Under the pieces are notes generated by a model. It was not told the origin of the DNA. It saw only the letters and a program-made list of their open reading frames with translations, and did no database searches. The translations under genes and the position numbers were made by a program. From the NCBI GenBank assembly GCA_964532655.1, contig CAZHMZ010000207.1, positions 1 to 5,502 of the forward strand: 5,502 nucleotides of DNA. The letters are read 5' to 3'. Origin of the DNA: JAJFTV01 sp964532655. Lineage in GTDB: Bacteria > Chloroflexota > Anaerolineae > Anaerolineales > Anaerolineaceae. This document shows, one piece after another, positions 1 to 5,502 of this stretch (positions are counted from its first letter, which is position 1; each line of letters begins with the position of its first letter).

Positions 1-1285
1 AGGAGAGGTTTTGTTGCATGGCGCGAGAGACTTCCTTTGAGCCAATATCTTTGCGAAAGTGCATCCCGTCAAAATGGATGCGGTCAGTCAGCCGGTAGGC
101 TTTTTCCAACGCGGATTGAACATCACCGGCCTGGGCGCAGATGCACAGCACCCGTCCGCCTGCGGTCTTCCAGTCGCCGTTTTCACAGTGCGTTCCGGCG
201 TGAAAGATATTCGTGTCCGCATCCAGATCGATCGGCAGTGTGATGGACATGCCCTTTTGCGGTTTTTCGGGATAGCCGGCCGAGGCTAAAATGATGCAGG
301 CTGCGCCCTGCGCTTTCCAGGTCAACTGCGTCCCGGCCAGGCGGCTCCTGGTGCAAGCTTCTAGCACATCTACCAGGTCGGTGTCCAGCAGCGGCAGCAC
401 CACCTGGGTTTCGGGGTCGCCAAAACGGGCGTTGAACTCAAGCACGCGCGGACCATCTGAAGTCAGCATCAAACCGGCATACAGCACGCCCACAAAAGGA
501 GTCCCTTCGGCGCGCAGACCATCGACGGCCGGCTGGAGGATGGTTTTTACAGCCCGGTCGATCTCCGCCTGCGGGAAGTTGGAAACGGGAGCATAAGCGC
601 CCATCCCGCCGGTATTCGGGCCGCCGTCGCCATCCAGCAGGCGCTTGTGATCCTGTGCGGGCAGCATGGGTACGGCGGTGAAGCCGTCGCAAAAGGCCAT
701 TAATGAGATCTCTTCGCCGGACAGGCGCTCTTCAATCACCACCTGATCGGCCGCCGACCCAAAGGCTTTACCCACCATCATGCGGTCAAGTTCGGCATGG
801 GCTTCTTCACGGGTTTCAGGCAGCAGCACACCCTTTCCTGCCGCCAGCCCGGAAGCTTTAATCACCAGCGGATAGTCCGCCTGGTCGATAAAGCGGTGCG
901 CCTCAGACGGGTCTGAAAAAACGGCGAAGCGCGCGGTGGGGATGCCGTGGCGCGCCATAAATGCCTTTGAAAATGACTTGGAGGTCTCAATTTGAGCAGC
1001 GGCGCACGTGGGGCCAAACACTCTCACGCCCGCAGCCGTCAGCGCATCGGCCAGGCCGGCTTCCAGCGCCTGTTCGGGGCCGATCACCACCAGATCGATG
1101 TGTTGCTTAACGGCAAAGGCGGTAAGTTGATCCACCGCGGTGACCGGTAGATCGACGAGATCGGCGGTCTCCAATATTCCTGCATTACCCGGCGCGCAAA
1201 ACAGCGCTTCTAACCGGGGGGACCGGGCGATTTTCCAGACCAGTGCATGTTCACGCCCGCCGGAACCGATAATCAAAACGCGCAT
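1..1285 (-). CDS. purD: Phosphoribosylamine-glycine ligase (GAR synthetase), 3' end cut by window edge
   Basis: This enzyme joins phosphoribosylamine and glycine with ATP to make glycinamide ribonucleotide, the second step of purine synthesis, in the cytosol. I translated the minus strand by hand from the ATG at 1285 and found 428 codons open to the window edge with no frameshift. Visible motifs are the N-terminal GSGGREHA (residues 7-14), VFGPT (89-93) followed by E-x-SK-x-F leading into the ATP-grasp domain, DGDGGPNTGGM (218-228), and LEFNARFGDPETQ (282-294), which carries ATP-grasp metal-binding residues. The family is usually about 420-430 residues and the tail reads HFRKDIGS near residues 409-416, so only a few codons and the stop should be missing. 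The start is 12 nt after the purF stop and has a GGAG ribosome site, so it is probably co-transcribed with purF. Identification is essentially certain; the true end is not visible. Confidence 0.98.
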   Translation of the reverse strand, partial: MRVLIIGSGGREHALVWKIARSPRLEALFCAPGNAGILETADLVDLPVTAVDQLTAFAVKQHIDLVVIGPEQALEAGLADALTAAGVRVFGPTCAAAQIETSKSFSKAFMARHGIPTARFAVFSDPSEAHRFIDQADYPLVIKASGLAAGKGVLLPETREEAHAELDRMMVGKAFGSAADQVVIEERLSGEEISLMAFCDGFTAVPMLPAQDHKRLLDGDGGPNTGGMGAYAPVSNFPQAEIDRAVKTILQPAVDGLRAEGTPFVGVLYAGLMLTSDGPRVLEFNARFGDPETQVVLPLLDTDLVDVLEACTRSRLAGTQLTWKAQGAACIILASAGYPEKPQKGMSITLPIDLDADTNIFHAGTHCENGDWKTAGGRVLCICAQAGDVQSALEKAYRLTDRIHFDGMHFRKDIGSKEVSRAMQQNLS

Positions 1286-1292
1286 GTTGTGT

Positions 1293-1296
1293 CTCC
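1293..1296 (-). promoter_or_regulatory. Ribosome binding site of purD
   Basis: GGAG on the minus strand lies 7 nt before the purD ATG at 1285, inside the 12-nt gap after the purF TAA stop. It supports this ATG, which also places the GSGGREHA motif at the usual distance from the N terminus. Confidence 0.75.
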
Positions 1297-1297
1297 G

Positions 1298-2773
1298 TTA
1301 TCCGCAGGATGACGCCCTGCCGGCCTCAAAGCGGGTCTTCGATTGCGCCCCGTTGATCTCGATGGGATACACGCCATTGTAGCAGGCAGTACAGAAGCCA
1401 GTCTGCTGGCCCGCAGATCGCAGCAACCCCTCTAGTGACAGGTAATGCAACGAGTCAGCTCCGATCATCTGGCAGATCTGGTCTTCCGTCATGTTGTGCG
1501 CCAGAAGTTCTTCATACGTGCCCATATCCACACCCATATAGCAGGGATGCTTGATAGGCGGGCAGGTGATGCACACATGCACCTCGCGCGCACCGGCGTC
1601 TTTCAGCAATCCCACCAGTGCGCCGGTGGTATTCCCGCGCACCAGTGAATCGTCGATCAGCACCAACCGTTTATCGCGCACATTTTCGTTGATCACGTTG
1701 AATTTGAGCGCCACGCCCAGCTTGCGCAGTGAATCGGTGGGTTCAATAAAGGTACGCCCGATATAACGGTTTTTGATAAAGCCGTCATTGTATGGGATGC
1801 CGCTGGCGCGCGCATATCCGATGGCGGCCGGGATGGAAGAATCAGGCACCGGGATGACTACATCTCCGTCGATGGGGGCTTCTTTGGCAAGCTGCTCGCC
1901 CAGTCGCTGGCGGATCTGATGCACGTTCTGCCCGTCCCAATTGCTGTCAGGACGCGAGAAGTACACATTTTCAAAGATACACAGGGCGCTGGGTTGGGCG
2001 GGGGGGATGCCCTGGCGGATATCCAGTTCCTCACCGGTCAGGCGCAGGATCTCACCCGGCTGCACCTCGCGGATATGCGTGCAGCCCAATGTGCGCAGCG
2101 CGCCGGTTTCAGAGGCAACGGCATGACCACTGCCGGGCAGCTTGCCCACGCTGAGCGGCCGGAAGCCCCACGGATCGCGCACGGCGTAGATACTCTCGCG
2201 GGTGAGGATCACCAGACAGTAGGCGCCCTTCCATTTGCTCATGCAACTGCGGATGTGCTCGAACCAGTCGTCGCCGTCCGCGCCGGCCAGCATCATGGTC
2301 ATCACCTCGGTATCGGAGGTGGATGAAAAACCGATGCCGGATTCCATCAGTTCGCTGCGCAGCTTTCCGGCGTTGACCAGGTTGCCGTTGTGCGCCAGCG
2401 CCAGCGTGCCAAAACGCGTGTCGATCATAAAGGGCTGCACGTTGCTGATCATGGAGGAACCAAAAGTGGAGTAGCGTACATGCCCGATACCCAGAAAGCC
2501 GCTCAGGTTGGCCAGGCTGGCCGGGTTGAACACCCGGGATACCAGACCCACATCCTTATACAAGTCCAGCCTCTGGCCGTCTGAGACGGCGATGCCGGCT
2601 GCTTCCTGCCCGCGGTGCTGCAGGGCAAACAGGCCAAAATAGGCCAGCCGCGAGACATCTTCGCCAGGAGAGCAGATGCCCACGATGCCGCATTCCTCGT
2701 GCGGGTGCTCATCACCGCAGGCGTTATTCGGGTTCACAACAGGCAGGTTCGGATCATTGTGCATGCAGTTCAC
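1298..2773 (-). CDS. purF: Amidophosphoribosyltransferase, Fe-S propeptide type
   Basis: It catalyses the committed step: PRPP plus glutamine gives phosphoribosylamine, glutamate and pyrophosphate. The N-terminal Ntn glutaminase domain shows EECGIVG with the likely nucleophile Cys28, QHRGQEAAG (52-60), GHVRYST (97-103) and HNGN (128-131). The C-terminal phosphoribosyltransferase domain has VVIPVPDSS (305-313) and the PRPP loop VLIDDSLVRGNTTG (371-384). Cys265, Cys411, Cys461 and Cys464 have nearly the spacing of the four [4Fe-4S] ligands of the B. subtilis enzyme, so a cluster and propeptide cleavage before Cys28 are inferred. The start is uncertain: GTG at 2773 lies 12 nt after an AAGGTGG site, while an in-frame ATG at 2764 would give a protein three residues shorter. 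Either start lies inside the end of purE (20 or 11 nt overlap), implying coupled translation. The propeptide of 24-27 residues is longer than the 11 of B. subtilis. In the B. subtilis group, activity is inhibited by purine nucleotides; that is family knowledge. Confidence 0.98.
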   Translation of the reverse strand: MNCMHNDPNLPVVNPNNACGDEHPHEECGIVGICSPGEDVSRLAYFGLFALQHRGQEAAGIAVSDGQRLDLYKDVGLVSRVFNPASLANLSGFLGIGHVRYSTFGSSMISNVQPFMIDTRFGTLALAHNGNLVNAGKLRSELMESGIGFSSTSDTEVMTMMLAGADGDDWFEHIRSCMSKWKGAYCLVILTRESIYAVRDPWGFRPLSVGKLPGSGHAVASETGALRTLGCTHIREVQPGEILRLTGEELDIRQGIPPAQPSALCIFENVYFSRPDSNWDGQNVHQIRQRLGEQLAKEAPIDGDVVIPVPDSSIPAAIGYARASGIPYNDGFIKNRYIGRTFIEPTDSLRKLGVALKFNVINENVRDKRLVLIDDSLVRGNTTGALVGLLKDAGAREVHVCITCPPIKHPCYMGVDMGTYEELLAHNMTEDQICQMIGADSLHYLSLEGLLRSAGQQTGFCTACYNGVYPIEINGAQSKTRFEAGRASSCG

Positions 2774-3236
2774 GATCGCTTTTTACCACCTTTTCCATAT
2801 GTTGGTCTTTGTACTGTTTGACTTTTTCCTGCACCGCGTTGTCCTGTAGGGCGAACACGCGCGCCGCGAACAGGGCCGCGTTTTCAGGCTCCAGAATCAC
2901 GGCCGGCGAGATGCCGGAGGGCATACGCAACGAGGAATAGATATCACTGCCTCCAAAGGCGCTGCTGACGGGCGGGCAGGCAATCACCGGAGCCTGCACG
3001 TATCCATCCACCAGGCCAGAGAGGGCATTGCTGCGCCCGGCCACGGTGATGTACAGTTTGGGGCGCGGGTCGGCTTCATACTGATCGAGCAATTCCAGCA
3101 CGTGCCGGGCGGTCTTGTGTGCCGAACCCACCCGCAGATCCACATCCAGCCCAAAGCGCTGGCAGGCATCGGCGATCTTGCGGCAGTGTTCTTCATCCGA
3201 AATGGATCCCATCAAAATCACGACCAGCGGTTTCAT
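2754..3236 (-). CDS. purE: Class II AIR carboxylase (CO2-using phosphoribosylaminoimidazole carboxylase)
   Basis: The protein has 160 residues. It carboxylates aminoimidazole ribonucleotide (AIR) to CAIR, the substrate of PurC encoded just upstream. Motifs are ILMGSISD (7-14, phosphate and substrate loop), GSAHKT (37-42) with the catalytic His40, AGRSN (66-70), ACPP (86-89) and SSLRMPSG (101-108). AGRSN and SAHK are the class II signatures seen in the Treponema denticola enzyme and in the carboxylase domain of animal PAICS; class I enzymes such as E. coli PurE have SAHRT and an AGG-AAHL type loop. Class II enzymes use CO2 directly and do not need N5-CAIR from PurK, and no purK lies beside this gene. 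The ATG overlaps the purC stop as ATGA, and no good Shine-Dalgarno site precedes it, so translation is probably coupled to purC. The end overlaps the start of purF. Family assignment is firm; the class is read from motifs recalled from memory, without an alignment. Confidence 0.97.
   Translation of the reverse strand: MKPLVVILMGSISDEEHCRKIADACQRFGLDVDLRVGSAHKTARHVLELLDQYEADPRPKLYITVAGRSNALSGLVDGYVQAPVIACPPVSSAFGGSDIYSSLRMPSGISPAVILEPENAALFAARVFALQDNAVQEKVKQYKDQHMEKVVKSDRELHAQ
2786..2792 (-). promoter_or_regulatory. Probable ribosome binding site of purF, inside purE
   Basis: AAGGTGG on the minus strand lies 12 nt before the GTG at 2773 and 21 nt before the ATG at 2764. The spacing is long for the GTG and too long for the ATG, so this site mildly favours the GTG. 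Reinitiation by ribosomes finishing purE is an alternative. Confidence 0.45.
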
Positions 3237-4207
3237 TCCAGCAGCCCCACTTTCTTCAGATTATCAAGCAGCCTGGGTTCCACCGGGTAACTGCCCGGTT
3301 GAAAAACGCTGCCTGTCAACATCTCATAAATGCAGATATAACGCTGTGAAGCGGCCACCCACAGACTGTCGGTCATGGACGGCAACTCGCCGTCGCCGCG
3401 GTAACCTTTTTGAGCATATTCCAGGCGGATGAACTCTTTATCAAAATTCTCCGGTTCCTGTCCGTTTTCAAACCTCTCCGCGTATGTATCGCCTTTCCAG
3501 AACCGGGAGGAATCGGGGGTGTGCACTTCATCGATCAGCGTCACCTTTCCGTCAGCGGTGCGACCAAATTCATATTTGGTGTCCACCAGGATCAATCCGG
3601 CCTTCTGAGCGGCTTGCTGCCCAAAAGCAAACAGACCCAGCGCAGCCTGCTGAACCTCATCCCAGGTATTCCGATCGAGCCAGCCCTGATCCACCACCTC
3701 GGCGCAGGTGAGGCGCTCATCGTGCCCCGTGGGTCCGCCCTTGGTGGTGGGGGTGATGATGGCCTGCGGGAGGGCCTGATTCTTGCGCAGCCCCTCCGGG
3801 AAGGTGTACCCGTAGATCTCGCGTTCGCCCAATGAGTAGCGGTACCACAACGCGGTGCTGGTAACACCGGTGATGTAGCCGCGCACGATCACCTCAACCG
3901 GGAAGGGTTGGGCATCCTGCACCAGCATGGCGTTGGGATCCGGCACGCCCAGCATGTGGTTGTGCACAATCCCGCGCGTGTTTTTCAGCCACCAGGCGGA
4001 TAATTGGTTGAGCACCTGTCCCTTATACGGCACCACCGCGATGTTGCGGTCAAAAGCAGATAACCGGTCGGTGGTCACCAGCAGACGGCGGCAATCCGGG
4101 AGCGGGTAAGCGTCGCGTACTTTGCCGGACTGCCGTTCGGAATAGGGAAGGTTTGTGCTTTCAAAAGCCTGGTTGAGCAGTTGGGCGATTTGGGTCTCGT
4201 CGATCAT
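3233..4207 (-). CDS. purC: SAICAR synthetase, long form
   Basis: It condenses CAIR with aspartate using ATP to give SAICAR. The 324-residue protein is longer than the E. coli-type enzyme (about 237) and close to the yeast Ade1 type (about 306). Conserved blocks are SGKVRD (27-32, nucleotide binding), TTDRLSAFD (45-53), NHMLG (83-87), EVIVRGYITG (105-114, substrate binding), TPTTK (152-156), DTKYEFG (209-215) and IDEVHTPDSSR (225-235, metal and substrate site). The tail contains EYAQKGYRGDGE near 263-274, typical of the long form. The ATG at 4207 is preceded by AGGAG four bases upstream and matches the expected N terminus. The gene follows purQ after 40 nt and its TGA overlaps the purE ATG by 4 nt, putting its product beside the enzyme that makes its substrate. 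No damage is seen. Confidence 0.98.
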   Translation of the reverse strand: MIDETQIAQLLNQAFESTNLPYSERQSGKVRDAYPLPDCRRLLVTTDRLSAFDRNIAVVPYKGQVLNQLSAWWLKNTRGIVHNHMLGVPDPNAMLVQDAQPFPVEVIVRGYITGVTSTALWYRYSLGEREIYGYTFPEGLRKNQALPQAIITPTTKGGPTGHDERLTCAEVVDQGWLDRNTWDEVQQAALGLFAFGQQAAQKAGLILVDTKYEFGRTADGKVTLIDEVHTPDSSRFWKGDTYAERFENGQEPENFDKEFIRLEYAQKGYRGDGELPSMTDSLWVAASQRYICIYEMLTGSVFQPGSYPVEPRLLDNLKKVGLLE

Positions 4208-4211
4208 GGGT

Positions 4212-4216
4212 CTCCT
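4212..4216 (-). promoter_or_regulatory. Ribosome binding site of purC
   Basis: AGGAG on the minus strand lies 4 nt before the purC ATG at 4207, in the 40-nt gap after purQ. It gives purC its own initiation signal, unlike purE downstream. Confidence 0.8.
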
Positions 4217-4227
4217 AATTTCTCAAG

Positions 4228-4259
4228 CGGTTCATAACTGAGCCCGCTCAAAACTGAGC
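4228..4259 (-). repeat. Imperfect 16-nt tandem repeat across the purQ stop codon
   Basis: On the minus strand, GCTCAGTTTTGAGCGG (4259-4244) is followed directly by GCTCAGTTATGAACCG (4243-4228), identical at 13 of 16 positions. The first copy holds the last two sense codons and the TGA stop of purQ; the second lies in the gap before purC. The first copy also contains a 5-bp inverted repeat, GCTCA and TGAGC around GTTT, which is too weak and has no T-run to act as a terminator. It looks like a small slippage duplication, but chance cannot be excluded. Confidence 0.55.
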
Positions 4260-5030
4260 AGCGTACTGAACACCGTTCTCAAAAAGCGGCAGCCCGCTGG
4301 CAGACGGTGTTTCGCGCCTCCAGGCCGGGTTTTGGAAAGCATACACGTGGTTTTCCGGGTGAGGCATCAGCCCCAGCACATTACCGGCCGGGTTGCAGAT
4401 GCCGGCAATATCCAGCACCGAGCCATTGGGGTTGTACGGGTACTGCCCCTGCGCCGGTGAGCCGTCCGGCAGGGCATAGGTGAGGGCGATCTGCCCGTTG
4501 GCCTGTAAATCCTTCAACACCTGCTCATCCCGCACCAGAAAATTGCCCTCGCCATGCGCGATAGGGCAGTCAATTTGCGCTGACAGTCCGCGCGTCCAAA
4601 CACATTGCTGCGACACCGGTTGCATGGTCACCCAGCGGCATTCGAAGTGCCCGGCCTGGTTGAAGCTGAGCGTGGCGGCAGGGCCATTTCCATTTTCATC
4701 GAGCCCGGGCAGGATGCCCGATTTGACCAACGCCTGAAAGCCGTTGCAAATGCCGATGACCGGCCTTCCGCTTTCCACAAAGCCGGCGACTTCATCACGG
4801 AAATACTGCATCAGATCCAGCGCCAGCAGTTTTCCGGCCCCCAGGGCGTCGGCATACGAGAAACCGCCCGGCAGCACCAGCATCTGATAATCGGTCAGAT
4901 GCCGTTCACCGCCGCGCAGTTGATTCACGTGTACCACCTCCGGCAGAGCGCCGGCCAGTTCCAGGGCGCAGGCGGCGTCCTGGTCGCGGTTGGTGCCGGT
5001 GGCGAATAAGATAAGAGCTTTAGGGTTCAT
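4248..5030 (-). CDS. purQ: FGAM synthase glutaminase subunit
   Basis: This class I glutamine amidotransferase releases ammonia from glutamine and passes it to PurL for conversion of FGAR to FGAM. It shows LPGGFSYAD (53-61), the nucleophile elbow GICNGFQ (93-99) with Cys95, the CRWV block (131-134), AHGEGNF (158-164) and PHPENH (223-228), with His224 and Glu226 completing the triad. At 260 residues it is longer than the roughly 225-residue minimal form that works with small PurL and PurS; extra length is visible in the C-terminal tail after PHPENH. The ATG at 5030 overlaps the purL TGA (ATGA) and has an AGGAGGG site just upstream, so both coupling and independent initiation are possible. All catalytic residues are present. 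Confidence 0.97.
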   Translation of the reverse strand: MNPKALILFATGTNRDQDAACALELAGALPEVVHVNQLRGGERHLTDYQMLVLPGGFSYADALGAGKLLALDLMQYFRDEVAGFVESGRPVIGICNGFQALVKSGILPGLDENGNGPAATLSFNQAGHFECRWVTMQPVSQQCVWTRGLSAQIDCPIAHGEGNFLVRDEQVLKDLQANGQIALTYALPDGSPAQGQYPYNPNGSVLDIAGICNPAGNVLGLMPHPENHVYAFQNPAWRRETPSASGLPLFENGVQYAAQF

Positions 5031-5502
5031 TGTGCCCTCCTCAGCGCCGCAACCTGCACCGCGTGTTCAGGGGTGTTCCAGGCTCTTGCGAGCCTGTCAA
5101 GCGGCAATTGGATGCAACCTGTTTCTGTATCGCGGATCGCCAGAACTGTTTCAGCGGTTACTTTGCCCAGCAAGGTGAAATCCGCGCCGGAACAGCATTG
5201 TTCAAAGGCGATCTGATTTTCAGGGGCTACTTCCGCCAGCAGGCAGCCGGTGGTCTCACCGAACAGCGTTCGCAGCACATTTCCAGCGCCCACGCTGGTG
5301 AAGCGCAGCGTCATGCCCAACCCGCCGCCGATGCACATCTCTGCGGCGGACACCGCAAGCCCACCCTCGCTGAGGTCATGGCAGGCTGCCACCAGATGCG
5401 CCCGCATGGCCTGGTGCAGGGTGGAATAATTGGTATGCGTGTTGGAGTGCAGCGCCGGGATGCCGTCTTCGGCGAGACCACCTCGCCGCTCGGGCGGCTG
5501 CG
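5027..5502 (-). CDS. purL: FGAM synthase large (synthetase) subunit, C-terminal part, 5' end cut by window edge
   Basis: Only the last 157 codons are present. The protein is the ATP-dependent synthetase that uses ammonia from PurQ to turn FGAR into FGAM. The visible piece is the end of the C-terminal AIRS-like domain: ACHDLSEGGLAVSAAEM (residues 40-56 of the fragment) is the conserved D-x-SEGG loop, followed by a glycine-rich stretch, then FGETTG and LLAEV, the usual late PurL blocks. The reading frame is open from the edge to the TGA at 5027, which overlaps the purQ ATG by 4 nt. The fragment ends in AALRRAQ with no fused glutaminase domain, so this is not the E. coli-type single-chain enzyme; the glutaminase is the separate purQ. 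Whether PurS is separate or fused to the missing N terminus cannot be seen. The family is clear although most of the gene is outside the window. Confidence 0.93.
   Translation of the reverse strand, partial: QPPERRGGLAEDGIPALHSNTHTNYSTLHQAMRAHLVAACHDLSEGGLAVSAAEMCIGGGLGMTLRFTSVGAGNVLRTLFGETTGCLLAEVAPENQIAFEQCCSGADFTLLGKVTAETVLAIRDTETGCIQLPLDRLARAWNTPEHAVQVAALRRAQ
5035..5041 (-). promoter_or_regulatory. Ribosome binding site of purQ, inside the end of purL
   Basis: AGGAGGG on the minus strand lies 4 nt before the purQ ATG at 5030. It is the strongest Shine-Dalgarno match in the window and is itself translated as the Arg-Arg near the PurL C terminus. Confidence 0.85.

Noticed and set aside
438..692. 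An 84-codon minus-strand open frame inside purD.
   Set aside because: It is in a different frame from the continuous purD translation, is arginine-rich and resembles no known protein; it is a shadow of purD.
1..1285. Possible broken purD, because no closed long ORF ends within this part.
   Set aside because: Hand translation shows 428 uninterrupted codons with all expected motifs; the stop is simply beyond the window edge.
1919..2326. A 135-codon plus-strand open frame opposite purF, and other plus-strand frames of 60-141 codons.
   Set aside because: They lie antisense to well-conserved pur genes, have low-complexity or unfamiliar translations, and are expected by chance in GC-rich coding DNA.
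4208..4247. Possible terminator or regulatory hairpin between purQ and purC.
   Set aside because: The inverted repeats are only 4-5 bp, there is no T-run on the minus strand, and purC has a normal ribosome site immediately afterwards.
5408..5502. Possible frameshift near the right edge of purL.
   Set aside because: The frame is open to the edge and the segment just before the conserved SEGG loop is normally variable in PurL; with so little sequence there is no evidence of damage.
1..5502. A hidden novel system such as a defence island, mobile element, CRISPR or toxin-antitoxin pair.
   Set aside because: Known purine genes account for all but about 52 bases of the window, leaving no room for another locus; no terminal repeats, transposase or array was seen.

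Overview
The window is a stretch of a bacterial de novo purine (IMP) biosynthesis operon. Everything is encoded on the minus strand, so the genes read from the right edge to the left. In transcription order they are purL (only its 3' end is present), purQ, purC, purE, purF and purD (complete except for its last few codons, which lie beyond position 1). Almost every base is coding. The only gaps are 40 nt between purQ and purC and 12 nt between purF and purD; the other three junctions overlap. No RNA gene, mobile element, CRISPR array, promoter or terminator is visible.

The genes cover several steps of one pathway. PurF makes phosphoribosylamine from PRPP and glutamine. PurD adds glycine to give GAR. 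PurL and PurQ together convert FGAR to FGAM, with PurQ supplying ammonia from glutamine. PurE carboxylates AIR to CAIR and PurC joins aspartate to CAIR to give SAICAR. PurS, PurN/PurT, PurM, PurB and PurH are not in the window and must lie elsewhere if the pathway is complete.

The most informative point is PurE. Its signature residues (SAHK, AGRSN, SSLRMPSG) are those of the class II, CO2-using AIR carboxylases known from Treponema denticola and from the animal enzyme PAICS, not those of the usual bacterial class I mutase that works with PurK. There is no purK next to it, which fits. PurC is the long form (324 residues), PurQ is longer than the minimal bacterial form, and PurF is the Fe-S, propeptide-bearing type of Bacillus subtilis.

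The DNA is moderately GC-rich with clear Shine-Dalgarno sites, so the source is a bacterium. The mix of class II PurE, long PurC and Fe-S PurF would suit a Chloroflexota-like (Anaerolineae-like) lineage, but that is a low-confidence guess. I see a compact and ordinary housekeeping operon with a few unusual family choices and junctions; I do not see an undescribed system.
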